A DNA stretch of 64,000 bases, taken from contig NZ_WRPR01000112.1 of NCBI RefSeq assembly GCF_010367455.1, forward strand, positions 1-64,000, written 5' to 3'. The stretch comes from Candidatus Laterigemmans baculatus (lineage in GTDB: Bacteria > Planctomycetota > Planctomycetia > Pirellulales > Pirellulaceae). Below, piece after piece: positions 7,854 through 17,255 of this stretch. The stretch's first letter is position 1. Every line of letters starts with the position of its first letter. The position numbers were made by a program, and so were the translations under genes. The notes under the pieces were generated by a model. That model worked only from the letters and a program-made list of their open reading frames with translations, searched no databases and was not told the DNA's origin.

Positions 7854-9802
7854 CAGGAAGAGGTGGGGACGGAATCGGAACTGGAGACCGCCTTCGGTTC
7901 GCTCGAAGCGGCGTGCCCGGGCGGAATGGGCAAGGCGGGAACCAAGGCCACGACAGTGCTCCCCGGTTCGGGATTGAGTTTCTGGTCGACCGTGTTGACC
8001 TGCAGCGTCTCGCCCTGGATGACGAACATCAGCACCGCCTGGTCCCCGTAGCGTACGAGAAAATCGCTGTAGGAAAAGTTGTCGCTCAGCTTCGTCGCTT
8101 TGAACACCGCTCCGGCGGCGACGGTTTCACGAATCCGGGTGAAGGTCCAGTCGGAGCCGAACAGCACGCGGGCCTGCAGGTGGCTGGCTGGCGAACGGCT
8201 GTCGGCCGCGGCGTGCGATTTGAACGGCAGCTGAAAGACGCCGGAGCTTTCAAACAGCTGGCGGAACTCCTGCACGGCCAGCGAATTGACCTCGTCGTTC
8301 GGCGTGACCGCCAGCATCCGACCGATCCCGCCGAGATTGACCTCGTTCCGCGCTTGATCGCTGAGCACATTGATGCACTCGGCCGGCAGCCCCGCCATCC
8401 GGGCGGCGCTGATCTTGTTGTAGTTGGTGTCGACCAGCATCACCCGGACGCCGTTCTCGTGGAGCACTTTGGCCAGCTCGCGAACCCAGTGGTCCGCCCC
8501 AGCAAACAGCAGCCCTTGCGGGTTCGCGATCGCCAACCCGAGGACGCGGGCCAGCGGTCCGGAGACGAGGCCGTAGAAGGTGACCGTAGAAAGAATCACC
8601 AAAAACGTGGCCGAAACGAGCGGCGTCGCGCTGTCCACCATCCCCGATTCGTCCGCCAACTGCTCGAGCTTCAGTGCAAACACGCTGGCCACCGCAGCGG
8701 CGACGATCCCGCGGGGAGCGAGGAAGCCCACAAACACCTTTTCCCGCCAATCGAGCTGCGTGCCGGCAAGCGAAATGAACGCCGAGGCGGGGCGGATCAC
8801 CGCGATCAGAAACAGGACCAGCCCGACGCCTGGCCAGCCCAAATCGAGCAGGGCCTGCGGATCGATCCGCGAGCCGAGCAGGATGAACAGGCAGCCGATC
8901 AGCAGCGTGCGGAGATGCTCCTTGAACTCGATCAAGTGCTCGATCACCGCCTGCTTCTGATTGGCGAGGATGATTCCCAGCAGCGTGACGGTGATCAGCC
9001 CCGACTCCTCGGCCAGATAGTTGCTGATGCAGAAGCTGACCAGGGCGACCGCCAGAGCCAAGATCCCCTGCAGATAATCGGGAACCCAGAAGCGGCGGAT
9101 GCACTGCACCAAGAAGCCGGCACCGGCGGCTCCGAGCACCAGTCCGACCAGCACTGTCTTGCCGAGCGAGAGGGCGGCGCTCCACGGGTTGACGCTCGGC
9201 GGGAGCAACAGCTCCTCGAATACCAGGACCGCCAGGACCGCTCCGATTGGGTCGATCACGATCCCTTCCCACTTGAGGGTCGAGGAGATGCGGCGGGTCG
9301 GGCGGATGTGGTGCAGCAGCGGCGTGATGACGGTCGGTCCAGTGACGGTCAAAATCGAACCGATCAGGAGCGACACCCGCCAGCTGAAATCGAGAAACCA
9401 ATGGGCGGCCAGCGTCGTCATCAGGCACGTCACGACTGCTCCGATCGTGACCAGCCGCAGGACCGCCGAGCCAGCCTCGCGAAGCTCCCCGAGCCGCAGG
9501 GTCAGGCTCCCCTCAAACAGGATCACCGCCACCGACAGGGAGACCAGAGGAAACAGCACCCGCGTTCCCGACGACGCATCGCCGCCGGTGACCCCCGCGA
9601 TCACTTCGTCCGGGCTGAGGAATTGACCGAGGATGATGCCGAAAATCAGCAGCATCAAAATCCCCGGAAGGTGCAGCCGCCAGGCGATCCACTGGGCCGC
9701 GACCCCGAGCGCCGGAACCAAGGCCACGTAGTACAGCAGCATGGAATGGCTATGCGCTGTTTCCGCAGCCCAGAGGGCCGGTAGTTCAAAAAACGGGCTC
9801 AT
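7853..9802 (-). CDS. Cation:proton antiporter (CPA1/NhaP-like) with C-terminal TrkA-N domain
   Basis: This 649-residue inner-membrane antiporter has an N-terminal Na+/H+ exchanger domain of about twelve spans (residues ~20-410), with MLLYYVALVPALGVAAQWIA in the first. A Rossmann-like TrkA-N domain follows around 430-560 (GADHWVRELAKVL then VMLVDTNYNKI). This layout is typical of K+ or Na+/H+ antiporters gated by nucleotides. The start at 9802 (MSPFFELP) is preferred over 9901. The ion specificity cannot be assigned. It overlaps the next membrane-protein gene by one base. Confidence 0.85.
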   Translation of the reverse strand: MSPFFELPALWAAETAHSHSMLLYYVALVPALGVAAQWIAWRLHLPGILMLLIFGIILGQFLSPDEVIAGVTGGDASSGTRVLFPLVSLSVAVILFEGSLTLRLGELREAGSAVLRLVTIGAVVTCLMTTLAAHWFLDFSWRVSLLIGSILTVTGPTVITPLLHHIRPTRRISSTLKWEGIVIDPIGAVLAVLVFEELLLPPSVNPWSAALSLGKTVLVGLVLGAAGAGFLVQCIRRFWVPDYLQGILALAVALVSFCISNYLAEESGLITVTLLGIILANQKQAVIEHLIEFKEHLRTLLIGCLFILLGSRIDPQALLDLGWPGVGLVLFLIAVIRPASAFISLAGTQLDWREKVFVGFLAPRGIVAAAVASVFALKLEQLADESGMVDSATPLVSATFLVILSTVTFYGLVSGPLARVLGLAIANPQGLLFAGADHWVRELAKVLHENGVRVMLVDTNYNKISAARMAGLPAECINVLSDQARNEVNLGGIGRMLAVTPNDEVNSLAVQEFRQLFESSGVFQLPFKSHAAADSRSPASHLQARVLFGSDWTFTRIRETVAAGAVFKATKLSDNFSYSDFLVRYGDQAVLMFVIQGETLQVNTVDQKLNPEPGSTVVALVPALPIPPGHAASSEPKAVSSSDSVPTSS

Positions 9803-10311
9803 ACAGGCTCGCTCGAAGAGGCTCGTGCGGAATCTCGGAGGATCCGGGGGGAACACGCGTTCCGGATCGGCGAAGATCCCCGGGCGGTTGCTTCGCAGCA
9901 AGCATAATACAGGCCATGCGACTCGGCGCTAGCGGGACGAGCCGGCAACGTCCGCGAGTCCCGAAGCCGGTTGCGAACAACGCCGGTGGCCGAGCGAAGG
10001 CAAGCGATGCAGCGAGTGCCAACAGCGAATCGGGCGCCGGTCTCGCTGGCAGCGTCGAAGCGGTCCGCCGCAAGAGGGCTACCGCGGCCGTAAGTTCCGC
10101 AGGTCGCTGCGCCTCTCTCACCCTCCCCCCGGGAGGGTCGGGCTCTCAGGCCCGGGGAGGGCCTGCAGGATTCAGCCGCGTAGAGGCGTTGCGTTTGGGA
10201 TCACCCTCCCCGCTCGTTCCTCGCGACCCTCCCGGGGGGAGGGTTTTGATCGGGGGGACTGAGAGAGACCAGCGTCCGCGGCTCCGGAGGTCCGCAATTC
10301 GTCCGGGCGAC
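9803..10311. repeat. Intergenic region downstream of rplU with family-H palindromes
   Basis: No gene is supported in this stretch. 10119-10246 contains two facing copies of the palindromic segment CACCCTCCC...GGGAGGG plus GGCCCGGGGAGGGCCTGCA. A related copy lies at 45196-45254. The remaining sequence (9803-10118) has no recognisable feature. Confidence 0.7.
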
Positions 10312-10626
10312 TCAGACGCCCGAGATCGACTCGATCCGGACGCGGGTGTGCAGCTGGCGGTGGCCGGTCCGCTTGCGGTAGGTTTTGCGGCGGCGGAATT
10401 TCTGCACGTAGATCTTCTCGCCCTGCTTCGGTCCAAGCACCGAGGCGGTGACGGCAGCCCCTTCGAGGGTCGGCGAACCGAGCTTCAGCCCGTCATCGCC
10501 GCCCACGGCCAACACCTTGCCGAACTCGACGTTTTCCCCTTGGGCCACGTCCCGGTAATCGACGACCAATTCCATGCCCGGTTCGACTCGGTACTGGCGT
10601 CCGCCGTCCACAATAATCGCGTACAT
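10312..10626 (-). CDS. rplU: 50S ribosomal protein L21
   Basis: The 104-residue protein is full length for bacterial L21, which binds 23S rRNA in the large subunit. It starts MYAIIVDGGRQYRVEPGM and carries the family signature KIYVQKFRRRKTYRKRTGHRQ near the C-terminus. In most bacteria rplU is followed at once by rpmA (L27). Here no L27 frame occurs in the ~500 bases downstream, which hold repeats instead. The gene is divergent from the DUF1080 gene at 10990. Confidence 0.97.
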   Translation of the reverse strand: MYAIIVDGGRQYRVEPGMELVVDYRDVAQGENVEFGKVLAVGGDDGLKLGSPTLEGAAVTASVLGPKQGEKIYVQKFRRRKTYRKRTGHRQLHTRVRIESISGV

Positions 10627-10721
10627 CGCAGGAAAACTCGTGTATCATTCTCGTGCGGTGAACGGCCGCTCGAGGGGGCCATCCGCCGCTGGGGGCAATA
10701 AGCTGCTTCAACGAATCGCGA

Positions 10722-10751
10722 AATATAGCGACCGGGCGAGCTTCCACGCAA
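10722..10751 (-). promoter_or_regulatory. Possible sigma-70-type promoter for rplU
   Basis: On the minus strand a TATATT (10727-10722) lies 18 bases after TTGCGT (10751-10746). It would give a leader of roughly 90 bases before the L21 start. The -10 matches consensus in five of six positions, but the -35 is weak. Planctomycete promoter rules are poorly known, so this is a suggestion only. The rest of 10627-10989 shows nothing else. Confidence 0.28.
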
Positions 10752-10989
10752 CCCATTTTGCGGCGAACCGGTGAGGCAACTTTTTTCCCAGGTTCCCCAA
10801 GTCCCGCCATCCCACGACGGCCCAGTTTGTTCATAATGGGCGACGGCCCCCCGCGGTCCAGGGGCCAAAACCGGCCGTGGGCCAACCCCGAGCTGGCCTC
10901 CGTGGGCGTCCTTCCCCCGAGCCGGGCCTGCCGGCTGGGGATCGCACCTTATTTGCTTCTTCCCGCTTGCCTTACGAGAGCTGTTACTG

Positions 10990-12309
10990 ATGATGCGAAC
11001 GCTTCCTTTCTTTCTCCTTTCCCTGACTGCCAGCGGAGTCCTCGGCGGCTTCGCGGCTGACTCGGCCGTCGCCGCGGAGGCAGCGGACCAGAGCCAAGAG
11101 CTTCCGCAGTTGTTCGACGGCAAGTCGCTTCAGGGGTGGCACGGCCGGCCTCACATGGATCCGGCGAAGTACGCTGAAACGACCGAAGAGCAGCGGGCCC
11201 AGTGGGAAAAGGAGACCGCCGAGCACTGGACGGTCGAGAATGGCGAGTTGGTCAACGACGGCAAGGGGCCGTATCTGACGACCAATAAGGAATATGGCGA
11301 CTACGAGCTGCGGCTCGAGTACCGCACGGTCGCCGGTGCCGACAGCGGGATCTACCTCCGCGGCGTTCCCCAGGTGCAGATCTGGGACACGACCGACGAG
11401 TCGAAGTTCAAGCTCGGTGCGAACCTCGGCTCCGGGGCGCTGTGGAACAATCCTCCCGGCGCTCCCGGCAAAGACCCGTTGGTCAAAGCCGACCGCCCGT
11501 TCGGCGAATGGAACAGTGTCCGCATCGTCCACGTCGGCGAGCGGGTTTCGGTGTGGCTGAACGACAAGCTGGTCGTCGACCACGCCCGGATGGACAACTA
11601 CTGGGATCGTGACGCGCCGCTTCCGGCAAAGGGGCCGATCCAGTTGCAGACGCACGGCGGCGAAATCCGCTGGCGGAACATCGGCTTGCGGGAGCTGTCG
11701 GCCGAAGAAGCCAACGAGATCCTCAGCTCGCACGGCGACAAGGGTTTCAAGTCGATCTTCGACGGCGAGTCGCTCGCAGGCTGGGCCGGTGCGGTCGACG
11801 ATTACCAGGTTCAGGACGGAGCGATCGTGTGCCGTCCGGGCCGCGGGGGCAATCTCTTCACCGAGGAAGTTTATGGCGATTTCGTCGCTCGGCTCGAATT
11901 CAAACTCCCTCCCGGGGGCAACAACGGCTTGGCGATTCGCTACCCGGGTAAAGGCGGCCCTTCGGTCGACGGGATGACCGAGCTGCAGGTGATCGACAAC
12001 ACGGCGGAAAAGTACGCCGAACTCGATCCCCGCCAGTACCACGGCTCGGCCTACGGCATGGCCGCCGCCAAACGCGGTTACCTGCGTCCGATCGGCGAGT
12101 GGAACTTCCAGGAAGTCACGGTCCGCGGATCGACGATCGTCGTCGAGCTCAACGGGACGGTGATCCTCGATACCGATCTCTCGAAGATCGAGGAGTTCAT
12201 GCAGAAGACGCCTCCGCCCGGACGCACCCGCACCGAAGGCCACTTTGGTTTCGCCGGTCACAGCGACCCGGTCCAGTTCCGGGCCCTGGAGATCAAGAAG
12301 CTCGACTAG
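10990..12309 (+). CDS. Secreted protein with two DUF1080 (3-keto-disaccharide hydrolase) domains
   Basis: The 439-residue protein has an N-terminal signal peptide (MMRTLPFFLLSLTASG, cleavage probably near AVAAEA). Two DUF1080 concanavalin-like domains follow, about 38-235 and 248-439, each starting with a F(D)GKSLQGW or FDGESLAGW motif. DUF1080 proteins cleave glycosides whose sugar has been oxidised at C3. The domains share FNG/LNG and GHFGFAGHSDPV-type strands. The gene converges on the sugar isomerase with six bases between stops. Export to periplasm or surface is inferred from the signal. Confidence 0.9.
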   Translation: MMRTLPFFLLSLTASGVLGGFAADSAVAAEAADQSQELPQLFDGKSLQGWHGRPHMDPAKYAETTEEQRAQWEKETAEHWTVENGELVNDGKGPYLTTNKEYGDYELRLEYRTVAGADSGIYLRGVPQVQIWDTTDESKFKLGANLGSGALWNNPPGAPGKDPLVKADRPFGEWNSVRIVHVGERVSVWLNDKLVVDHARMDNYWDRDAPLPAKGPIQLQTHGGEIRWRNIGLRELSAEEANEILSSHGDKGFKSIFDGESLAGWAGAVDDYQVQDGAIVCRPGRGGNLFTEEVYGDFVARLEFKLPPGGNNGLAIRYPGKGGPSVDGMTELQVIDNTAEKYAELDPRQYHGSAYGMAAAKRGYLRPIGEWNFQEVTVRGSTIVVELNGTVILDTDLSKIEEFMQKTPPPGRTRTEGHFGFAGHSDPVQFRALEIKKLD

Positions 12310-12315
12310 TAGTGG

Positions 12316-13236
12316 CTACACTACGTACTGCGACAGATAGCGGTACGATTGCTCGAGAGCTCGAAGGCGATCTTCGAGCGTCGCTTCATAGGCTCGGTCT
12401 TCGACTTCCACGCAGACCGGGCCGTTGTATCCGGCGTCGGTCAGGATGCTGAAGAATTTCCCCCAATCCACATCGCCGAGTCCCGGTAGCTTGGGCGAGT
12501 GGTAATCGTTGGGGTGGCCGAGCACTCCCACGCGGTCGCGCCGCTGTTGGTCGACCCGCACGTCCTTGGCATGCACGTGGGAGATGCGGTCGGCGAATTC
12601 CCGCATCGGCTGCAGGTAATCCATCGCCTGCCAAATCATGTGCGACGGATCGTAGTTGAGCCCAAAGTGCGGGTCAGGGATCGCTTCGAACATCCGCTGC
12701 CAAAAGGCAGGATTCGACGCGAGATTCTTGCCCCCCGGCCACTCGTCGGCCGTAAAAATCATCGGGCAGTTCTCGATCCCCACGTTCACGTCATGCTTCG
12801 CGGCGAGCTCGATCAGCGGCGTCCAGGTGTCGAGGAACCGGGGCCAGTTGTCTTCGACCGAAAGATTCCAGTCCCGACCGATAAACGTGTTGACTTGCCG
12901 TACGCCCAGTTCCGGCGCCGTCTCAATCACCCGCCGCAGGTGAGCCACCGCGGCCGAGGCTTCGGCTTCGTCGGGCGTGAGCACATTCGGATAATAAGCC
13001 AGGCCGCTGATCGCGATCCCGTGGTCGTCGAACTTCCGCCGCACTTCTCCGGTTGCGGCGTCATCCCCGGCGATGCTGTCGATGTCGATATGGGTGATCC
13101 CCGAGTAACGCCGCTCGGCCCGCGAGGGAGGCCAGCAGCACACTTCCAGACATTCGTAGCCAAACTTGGTGGCGATGCGAAGGACTTCGTCGAGCGACAG
13201 CTCGGGAAGAATTGCCGTGAGAAAACCGAGTTGCAT
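12316..13236 (-). CDS. Sugar phosphate isomerase/epimerase family protein (xylose isomerase-like TIM barrel)
   Basis: The 306-residue protein starts at [13 protein letters not shown] and has the AP-endonuclease-2/xylose-isomerase-like barrel. Likely metal ligands are Glu in GIENCP, Asp and His in [10 protein letters not shown], His in SHVHAKDV and Glu in CVEVED. Members interconvert keto- and aldo-sugars or inositols, with substrates that differ between genes. Its position beside a DUF1080 hydrolase fits the 3-keto-sugar pathway, but they converge and are not one transcript. No signal peptide is seen. Confidence 0.88.
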   Translation of the reverse strand: MQLGFLTAILPELSLDEVLRIATKFGYECLEVCCWPPSRAERRYSGITHIDIDSIAGDDAATGEVRRKFDDHGIAISGLAYYPNVLTPDEAEASAAVAHLRRVIETAPELGVRQVNTFIGRDWNLSVEDNWPRFLDTWTPLIELAAKHDVNVGIENCPMIFTADEWPGGKNLASNPAFWQRMFEAIPDPHFGLNYDPSHMIWQAMDYLQPMREFADRISHVHAKDVRVDQQRRDRVGVLGHPNDYHSPKLPGLGDVDWGKFFSILTDAGYNGPVCVEVEDRAYEATLEDRLRALEQSYRYLSQYVV

Positions 13237-13257
13237 TGGGGGTGACTCCTAGTTCAA

Positions 13258-13327
13258 TCAGCCGCCAGGCGCTAGCGTCCGGTTCCGTTGCGGTGGCGGA
13301 AACCGGACGCTAGCGCGTGGCGGCTGA
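13258..13327. repeat. Family-E hairpin, copy 1
   Basis: TCAGCCGCCAGGCGCTAGCG (13258) is mirrored by CGCTAGCGCGTGGCGGCTGA (ending 13327), with CGGTTCC/GGAAACCG inside. 13364-13389 holds one arm of family F. Together they occupy most of the space between the isomerase start and the topoisomerase VI A stop. Confidence 0.8.
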
Positions 13328-13418
13328 TGGGGTGTTTCAGCGGTCAAATCGAATGTAAAAACCGACGCCTTCGGCTCGCCGTTAAACGACTGGAGGCGAA
13401 CCGAAGCCGCCTAGATCC

Positions 13419-14576
13419 TCAATCCAACCAGTCCTCGTTTTCCAGACGCTCGGGCACGTAGACCTCGGTAACATAACTGATGTCTTTGGAGATCAGGGCT
13501 TCGACTTCCAATTTGAAGCCATTGTCGAGCATCTTTTCGATCTCCTTCTGCCACGGCTTTTTGTTCTCGAACCATGGGTACTTGGCGATCTGCTTGGCCC
13601 GCTTGCGGTCGTTGTCACTGAGGTTGATCGTGACGTTCGGGTCGAGGTCGCAGCGTTCCAGATCGATGCTGCGGATGCCGAGGAATTTCGCGTCGGGAAT
13701 CGCCATCCGGCTCGACTCGAATGCGAGATTGATACTTCCCTGTTTGATCACGCTGTAGATGTAATATCCCCAGGGATCGTTATCGAGCAGGCAGTAGACG
13801 GGCAGACCGAGTTCGACGTGCAATCGGTGCAGCAAACGGCGGACGCCGCGAGGCGGCTGACCATTGCCGTGCGTCAAGATGCAGTTGTGGGTTTCCCAGA
13901 ACCGGTCCTCATTGAACCGCTGCCAGACCGTGTTTTTTTCCACATGCAGGATGAAGTCGGCGGTGCACTTTTTGAACTGCACCACGTCGGGCTCGCAGAT
14001 GCTCGGGATCCCATAGCCGCCGCGCCCCATGCGGGCGCAGTTGATGTCGTTGCCATCGTCGGTGATCACGATCGGGCCGACCATGTCGCCCCGTTTGTCG
14101 GCGAACAGGTGCAATTCTTCGCGCAGGCTCCCGGCCAGCACTTCCAAATCCTCGAGCACCGCGTCCGATTCGCTCTGGTCGTCGAAGGTCGCTTCCTTAG
14201 TGCCGGGAATCGTGTGTTTGAGCTTGTAGTAGAGTCCTCGAATGCTGAGCGTCTTGCCGCGATGGATCAGGTCCGCGCAGCCGCTTCCAGCCAGCAGCGT
14301 CTGCATGTACGAGCGGGCTTGGTTCAGATTGAACAACTCGCGGCGGTTGGTCCGCTTGCCCATCTCGAGAAAGCGTTTGCGGCGGTTGTAAGTCACGTTC
14401 GAGAGCGTCCGCGAAGGGATGTCGAGGTGCGGGTCGCGCTGATTCTCAGCCGCTTTGACCACCACGTCCGCGAGCCCTTTGAGCCGCTCGACCGTGTCGA
14501 GATCCTTGCCGACCAGCTTGACCGGCTTCGGTGGAGCCACGTCCGCCGTCGTTCGTCGAGTGCGCTTCTTAGCCAT
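13419..14576 (-). CDS. top6A: DNA topoisomerase VI subunit A (Spo11-like)
   Basis: The 385-residue catalytic subunit of a type IIB topoisomerase makes double-strand breaks through a tyrosine. The winged-helix active site is SIRGLYYKL at 111-119, with the nucleophile probably Y117. The TOPRIM metal residues are E213 in LHVEKN and D265/D267 in LLDNDPWGYY. All key residues are present, so it looks active. The N-terminus is basic (AKKRTRRTT). Its partner subunit B lies upstream on the same strand, separated by 346 bases of repeats, whereas the subunits are usually adjacent. Relaxation or decatenation of DNA is the expected role. Confidence 0.93.
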   Translation of the reverse strand: MAKKRTRRTTADVAPPKPVKLVGKDLDTVERLKGLADVVVKAAENQRDPHLDIPSRTLSNVTYNRRKRFLEMGKRTNRRELFNLNQARSYMQTLLAGSGCADLIHRGKTLSIRGLYYKLKHTIPGTKEATFDDQSESDAVLEDLEVLAGSLREELHLFADKRGDMVGPIVITDDGNDINCARMGRGGYGIPSICEPDVVQFKKCTADFILHVEKNTVWQRFNEDRFWETHNCILTHGNGQPPRGVRRLLHRLHVELGLPVYCLLDNDPWGYYIYSVIKQGSINLAFESSRMAIPDAKFLGIRSIDLERCDLDPNVTINLSDNDRKRAKQIAKYPWFENKKPWQKEIEKMLDNGFKLEVEALISKDISYVTEVYVPERLENEDWLD

Positions 14577-14922
14577 CGAAGGGAATTAGGTTCCAGGGGG
14601 CAGGGAACAGGTTTCAGGTTTCAGGTTTCAGGTTTCAGGTTTCAGGTTTCAGGTTTCAGGTTTCAGGTTTCAGGTTTCAGGTTTCAGGTTTCAAGTTTTT
14701 TCGTACTCGTACTCGTACTCGTACTCGAATCGAGCGCAACAGATTTCAGGTTTGAGATTTGAGATTGCAGATTTCTTCGTGCTTCGTGCTTCGTGCTTCG
14801 TGCCCGATTCGAGTACCGCTCCGCTGAGTACGAGTACCGCTTCGCTGAGTACGAGTACGAGTACGAGTACGAGTACGAGTACGAGTGCGAAGGGAATTCA
14901 AATTCCTGAAACCTGAAACCTT
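14577..14922. repeat. Heptamer (TCAGGTT)n and hexamer (GAGTAC)n tracts between top6B and top6A
   Basis: 14608-14693 is about twelve copies of the 7-mer TCAGGTT. 14701-14728 and 14809-14889 are (GTACTC)n and (GAGTAC)n runs in opposite orientation, with CGCTTCGCTGAGTAC links, so the pair can fold on itself. 14776-14803 repeats CTTCGTG four times. 14908-14920 (CCTGAAACCTGAAA) abuts the top6B stop. No coding function is supported, and the frames here encode repeats such as SYSYSY. Confidence 0.9.
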
Positions 14923-16920
14923 CTATCCCGCTTCTCCGTATTTCTCGGCCACCGATTCGTCGATCTCTTGGCTTTCGTTTTCGGAGACTTCGATCACCTT
15001 GCCGAATTCGTCGAGCTTGACGTCGGCGTCGGAGGTTTTCGACTCGGCGACTTGCAGGAGTTGGTTGTAGAGCCGTTCTTTGTCGGTGCCGTTGAGATCG
15101 CTGACCGCCGTGGCGACTTCGCCCAGGTAGCGGAGGAAGACGCTGCGGCGTTCGGCTTGCTGGCGAATCGATTTGCGTTTTCGCATGAACGCGGCGAGCG
15201 AGCGACCGACGCCCTGGATCGCCATCCGCAGTTCTTTCTCGATCTCCGGGTAGCTGGCGACCGCTTCCTTCGATTCGCTCGTGAAGGGAACCCAGACGCT
15301 GGCGATGTGGGCGATGATCGTGACCGGTCCGTTGGGCAGATTGCCGCGGGACTGGGTCAATCCATAGGCCCGCCAGTTGGTGTTGATCACGGCCTGGGTG
15401 ATCGCGCATGCGCCTCCCTGGAACTGCAGGGGCACGCGGTTGGCGAACCGCAGCACCTGGCACGATTGGCCTTCGCTGGTGTTGACCGCGTGCATCGCCT
15501 CGTGCAGCTTCTGCAGGTCGGACTTTTTGAGATTGCTCGGCCCTTTGCGAGTCGGCAGTCCGGCGGCTTTGATGATCTTGTCGGCCGAGTCGCTGCCGAG
15601 ACCGCTGAAGGTGTCGATCAAAAATCGCCGCAGGGTCCGCGCGTCGCTCTGACCGATCAGCTCTTCGAGTTCATCCAGGGCGACCCGCTGGGTCTGCGGC
15701 GAGCCGCCGTAGGCTAGACCGACTTCGACCTGGAACGGACAGCCGCGATAGACGGCCGGAGGGCGGGTCAGCGTGTCGTGGAATTCGCCGGGGACGACCG
15801 ACTGCAATCCCTTGAGCAGCAGGTCGTGGCCGATCGGGACTACGCAGTCGGTCGACGGCGGGCGGATCTTGGTTTCCTGCATCGCCTGGTACAGCTTGTC
15901 GGCCTGGGCGCGGCCGATCTTGCCGGTCGTCACCCGCGGTCCGATCTCCGCGGTTTCACAGATCCGGCGAGCCACTGCCGGAGTGACGCAGGAGAAGGTC
16001 TGCTTGAGGAACTGGCCGATCGGGTGCGAGCGGTCTTCGGCCAGCAGCGTGATCAGCCGCCCGAGTTCGATCCCGTAGGGGTGCGGCTTGATCTCCTTGG
16101 CCTCGGCCGGCAGCTCGGTCGTGCTCCGCCAGTAGGTCGTCTCGTTGCCGTCGGGATCGCGATAGTGGATCGTGACGTGCGGGTTGGCGATCGCTGTTTG
16201 CGAAAGGTATTCGTCGACGCTTCCGCGGCCTCGCTTATAGACTGCCGCCAATTCGATCGCCACACGGGTCCCGTGCTGGAGCGGCTCGCTCGTCCCATCC
16301 TCGTGCGGGATCTCGAACTCCCAAGCGATGTTCTGCTCGGCGATCTGCTTGAGCCCCTTCTCGCCTGGCGGAATATCGATTCCTTCGCCGCGGCCGTTGA
16401 CGATCTCCGGAGCGTTCTTTTTGGTGTCGATCTGCAGCTCGAAATAGTGCACCGGTTTGCGGATCGAGGTCTTGCTGACGATCCGGATCGGTTGGCCGCT
16501 GGTCAGCATCCCGTTCATGCCGGCCGCGCTGATCCCGATTCCTTGCTGGCCGCGGCTCATCCGCAAGCGGTGGAATTTCGAGCCGTAGAGGAGTTTGCCG
16601 AAGATCAGGGGAATCTGCTTTTTGACGATCCCCGGCCCGTTGTCCTGGACGCTCACGCGGAACCGGCCGTTGACCGTGCTGTCGATCTGCACCCAAATCA
16701 TCGGCAAAATGCCCGCTTCTTCGCAGGCATCGAGCGAGTTGTCGACCGCTTCCTTGACCGTGGTCAGCAGCGCCTTGCGGGGGTTGTCGAACCCGAGCAA
16801 GTGCTTGTTTTTGGCAAAGAATTCGCTGACCGAGATATCGCGCTGGCTTTTGGCCATCGCTTCGGCGGTCGAGCGGCGCGCGGGACGATCGGTTTTTGTT
16901 GCAGGGGTTGCAGTCGCCAT
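14923..16920 (-). CDS. top6B: DNA topoisomerase VI subunit B (GHKL ATPase)
   Basis: The 665-residue ATPase subunit shows the GHKL boxes KEAVDNSLDACEEAG (N box, N61), VQDNGPGI (D93) and SRGQQGIGISAAGMNG (124-137). A helix-two-turn-helix region follows (DSADKIIKAAGLPTRKGP), then a transducer domain. It is longer than Sulfolobus Top6B and nearer the Methanosarcina form. ATP binding dimerises the subunit and gates DNA passage by the Top6A dimer. The start MATATPATK at 16920 is preferred to 16998, whose extra residues look random. It is divergent from the secreted protein at 17256; nothing clear is seen in 16921-17255. Confidence 0.93.
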   Translation of the reverse strand: MATATPATKTDRPARRSTAEAMAKSQRDISVSEFFAKNKHLLGFDNPRKALLTTVKEAVDNSLDACEEAGILPMIWVQIDSTVNGRFRVSVQDNGPGIVKKQIPLIFGKLLYGSKFHRLRMSRGQQGIGISAAGMNGMLTSGQPIRIVSKTSIRKPVHYFELQIDTKKNAPEIVNGRGEGIDIPPGEKGLKQIAEQNIAWEFEIPHEDGTSEPLQHGTRVAIELAAVYKRGRGSVDEYLSQTAIANPHVTIHYRDPDGNETTYWRSTTELPAEAKEIKPHPYGIELGRLITLLAEDRSHPIGQFLKQTFSCVTPAVARRICETAEIGPRVTTGKIGRAQADKLYQAMQETKIRPPSTDCVVPIGHDLLLKGLQSVVPGEFHDTLTRPPAVYRGCPFQVEVGLAYGGSPQTQRVALDELEELIGQSDARTLRRFLIDTFSGLGSDSADKIIKAAGLPTRKGPSNLKKSDLQKLHEAMHAVNTSEGQSCQVLRFANRVPLQFQGGACAITQAVINTNWRAYGLTQSRGNLPNGPVTIIAHIASVWVPFTSESKEAVASYPEIEKELRMAIQGVGRSLAAFMRKRKSIRQQAERRSVFLRYLGEVATAVSDLNGTDKERLYNQLLQVAESKTSDADVKLDEFGKVIEVSENESQEIDESVAEKYGEAG

Positions 16921-17255
16921 CTTCTCCTTCGGGCAACTCAGAGGATCTGGGGCTTTGGGAAGCCGGGGAATTTGGGGACCCGGAATGCAGGTGCACAAAT
17001 GTTCCTGTCGGCTCCGTCGCTGCGGATTGTATCGGTTTTGCCCTGCGAACCCCAGCCGTCAAGCCGGGAAAGCGGGGTAATTTTGGTGTGATTGGGGGAA
17101 GGCGCTAGGAAAGGCTGGCCCGGCGAACTAGCGTTGGACGAAACAAGCCCCGGGGACTTTTCCATCAAAAACCAAACGTTTCCGCCTTGGCAATGGCAAA
17201 AATTACGGCCCCGGGCGGGATCGGCTCCAAACTCGACCAAAAGGGGACGAGCGTC

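Noticed and set aside
7913-9784. 623-residue open frame on the + strand opposite the antiporter
   Set aside because: It is a GC-driven shadow. The product is rich in Arg/Asp/Gln with no fold or family resemblance, and the minus strand carries a clear antiporter.
10119-10246. Intrinsic terminator for rplU
   Set aside because: Strong palindromes but no T-run follows on the minus strand.
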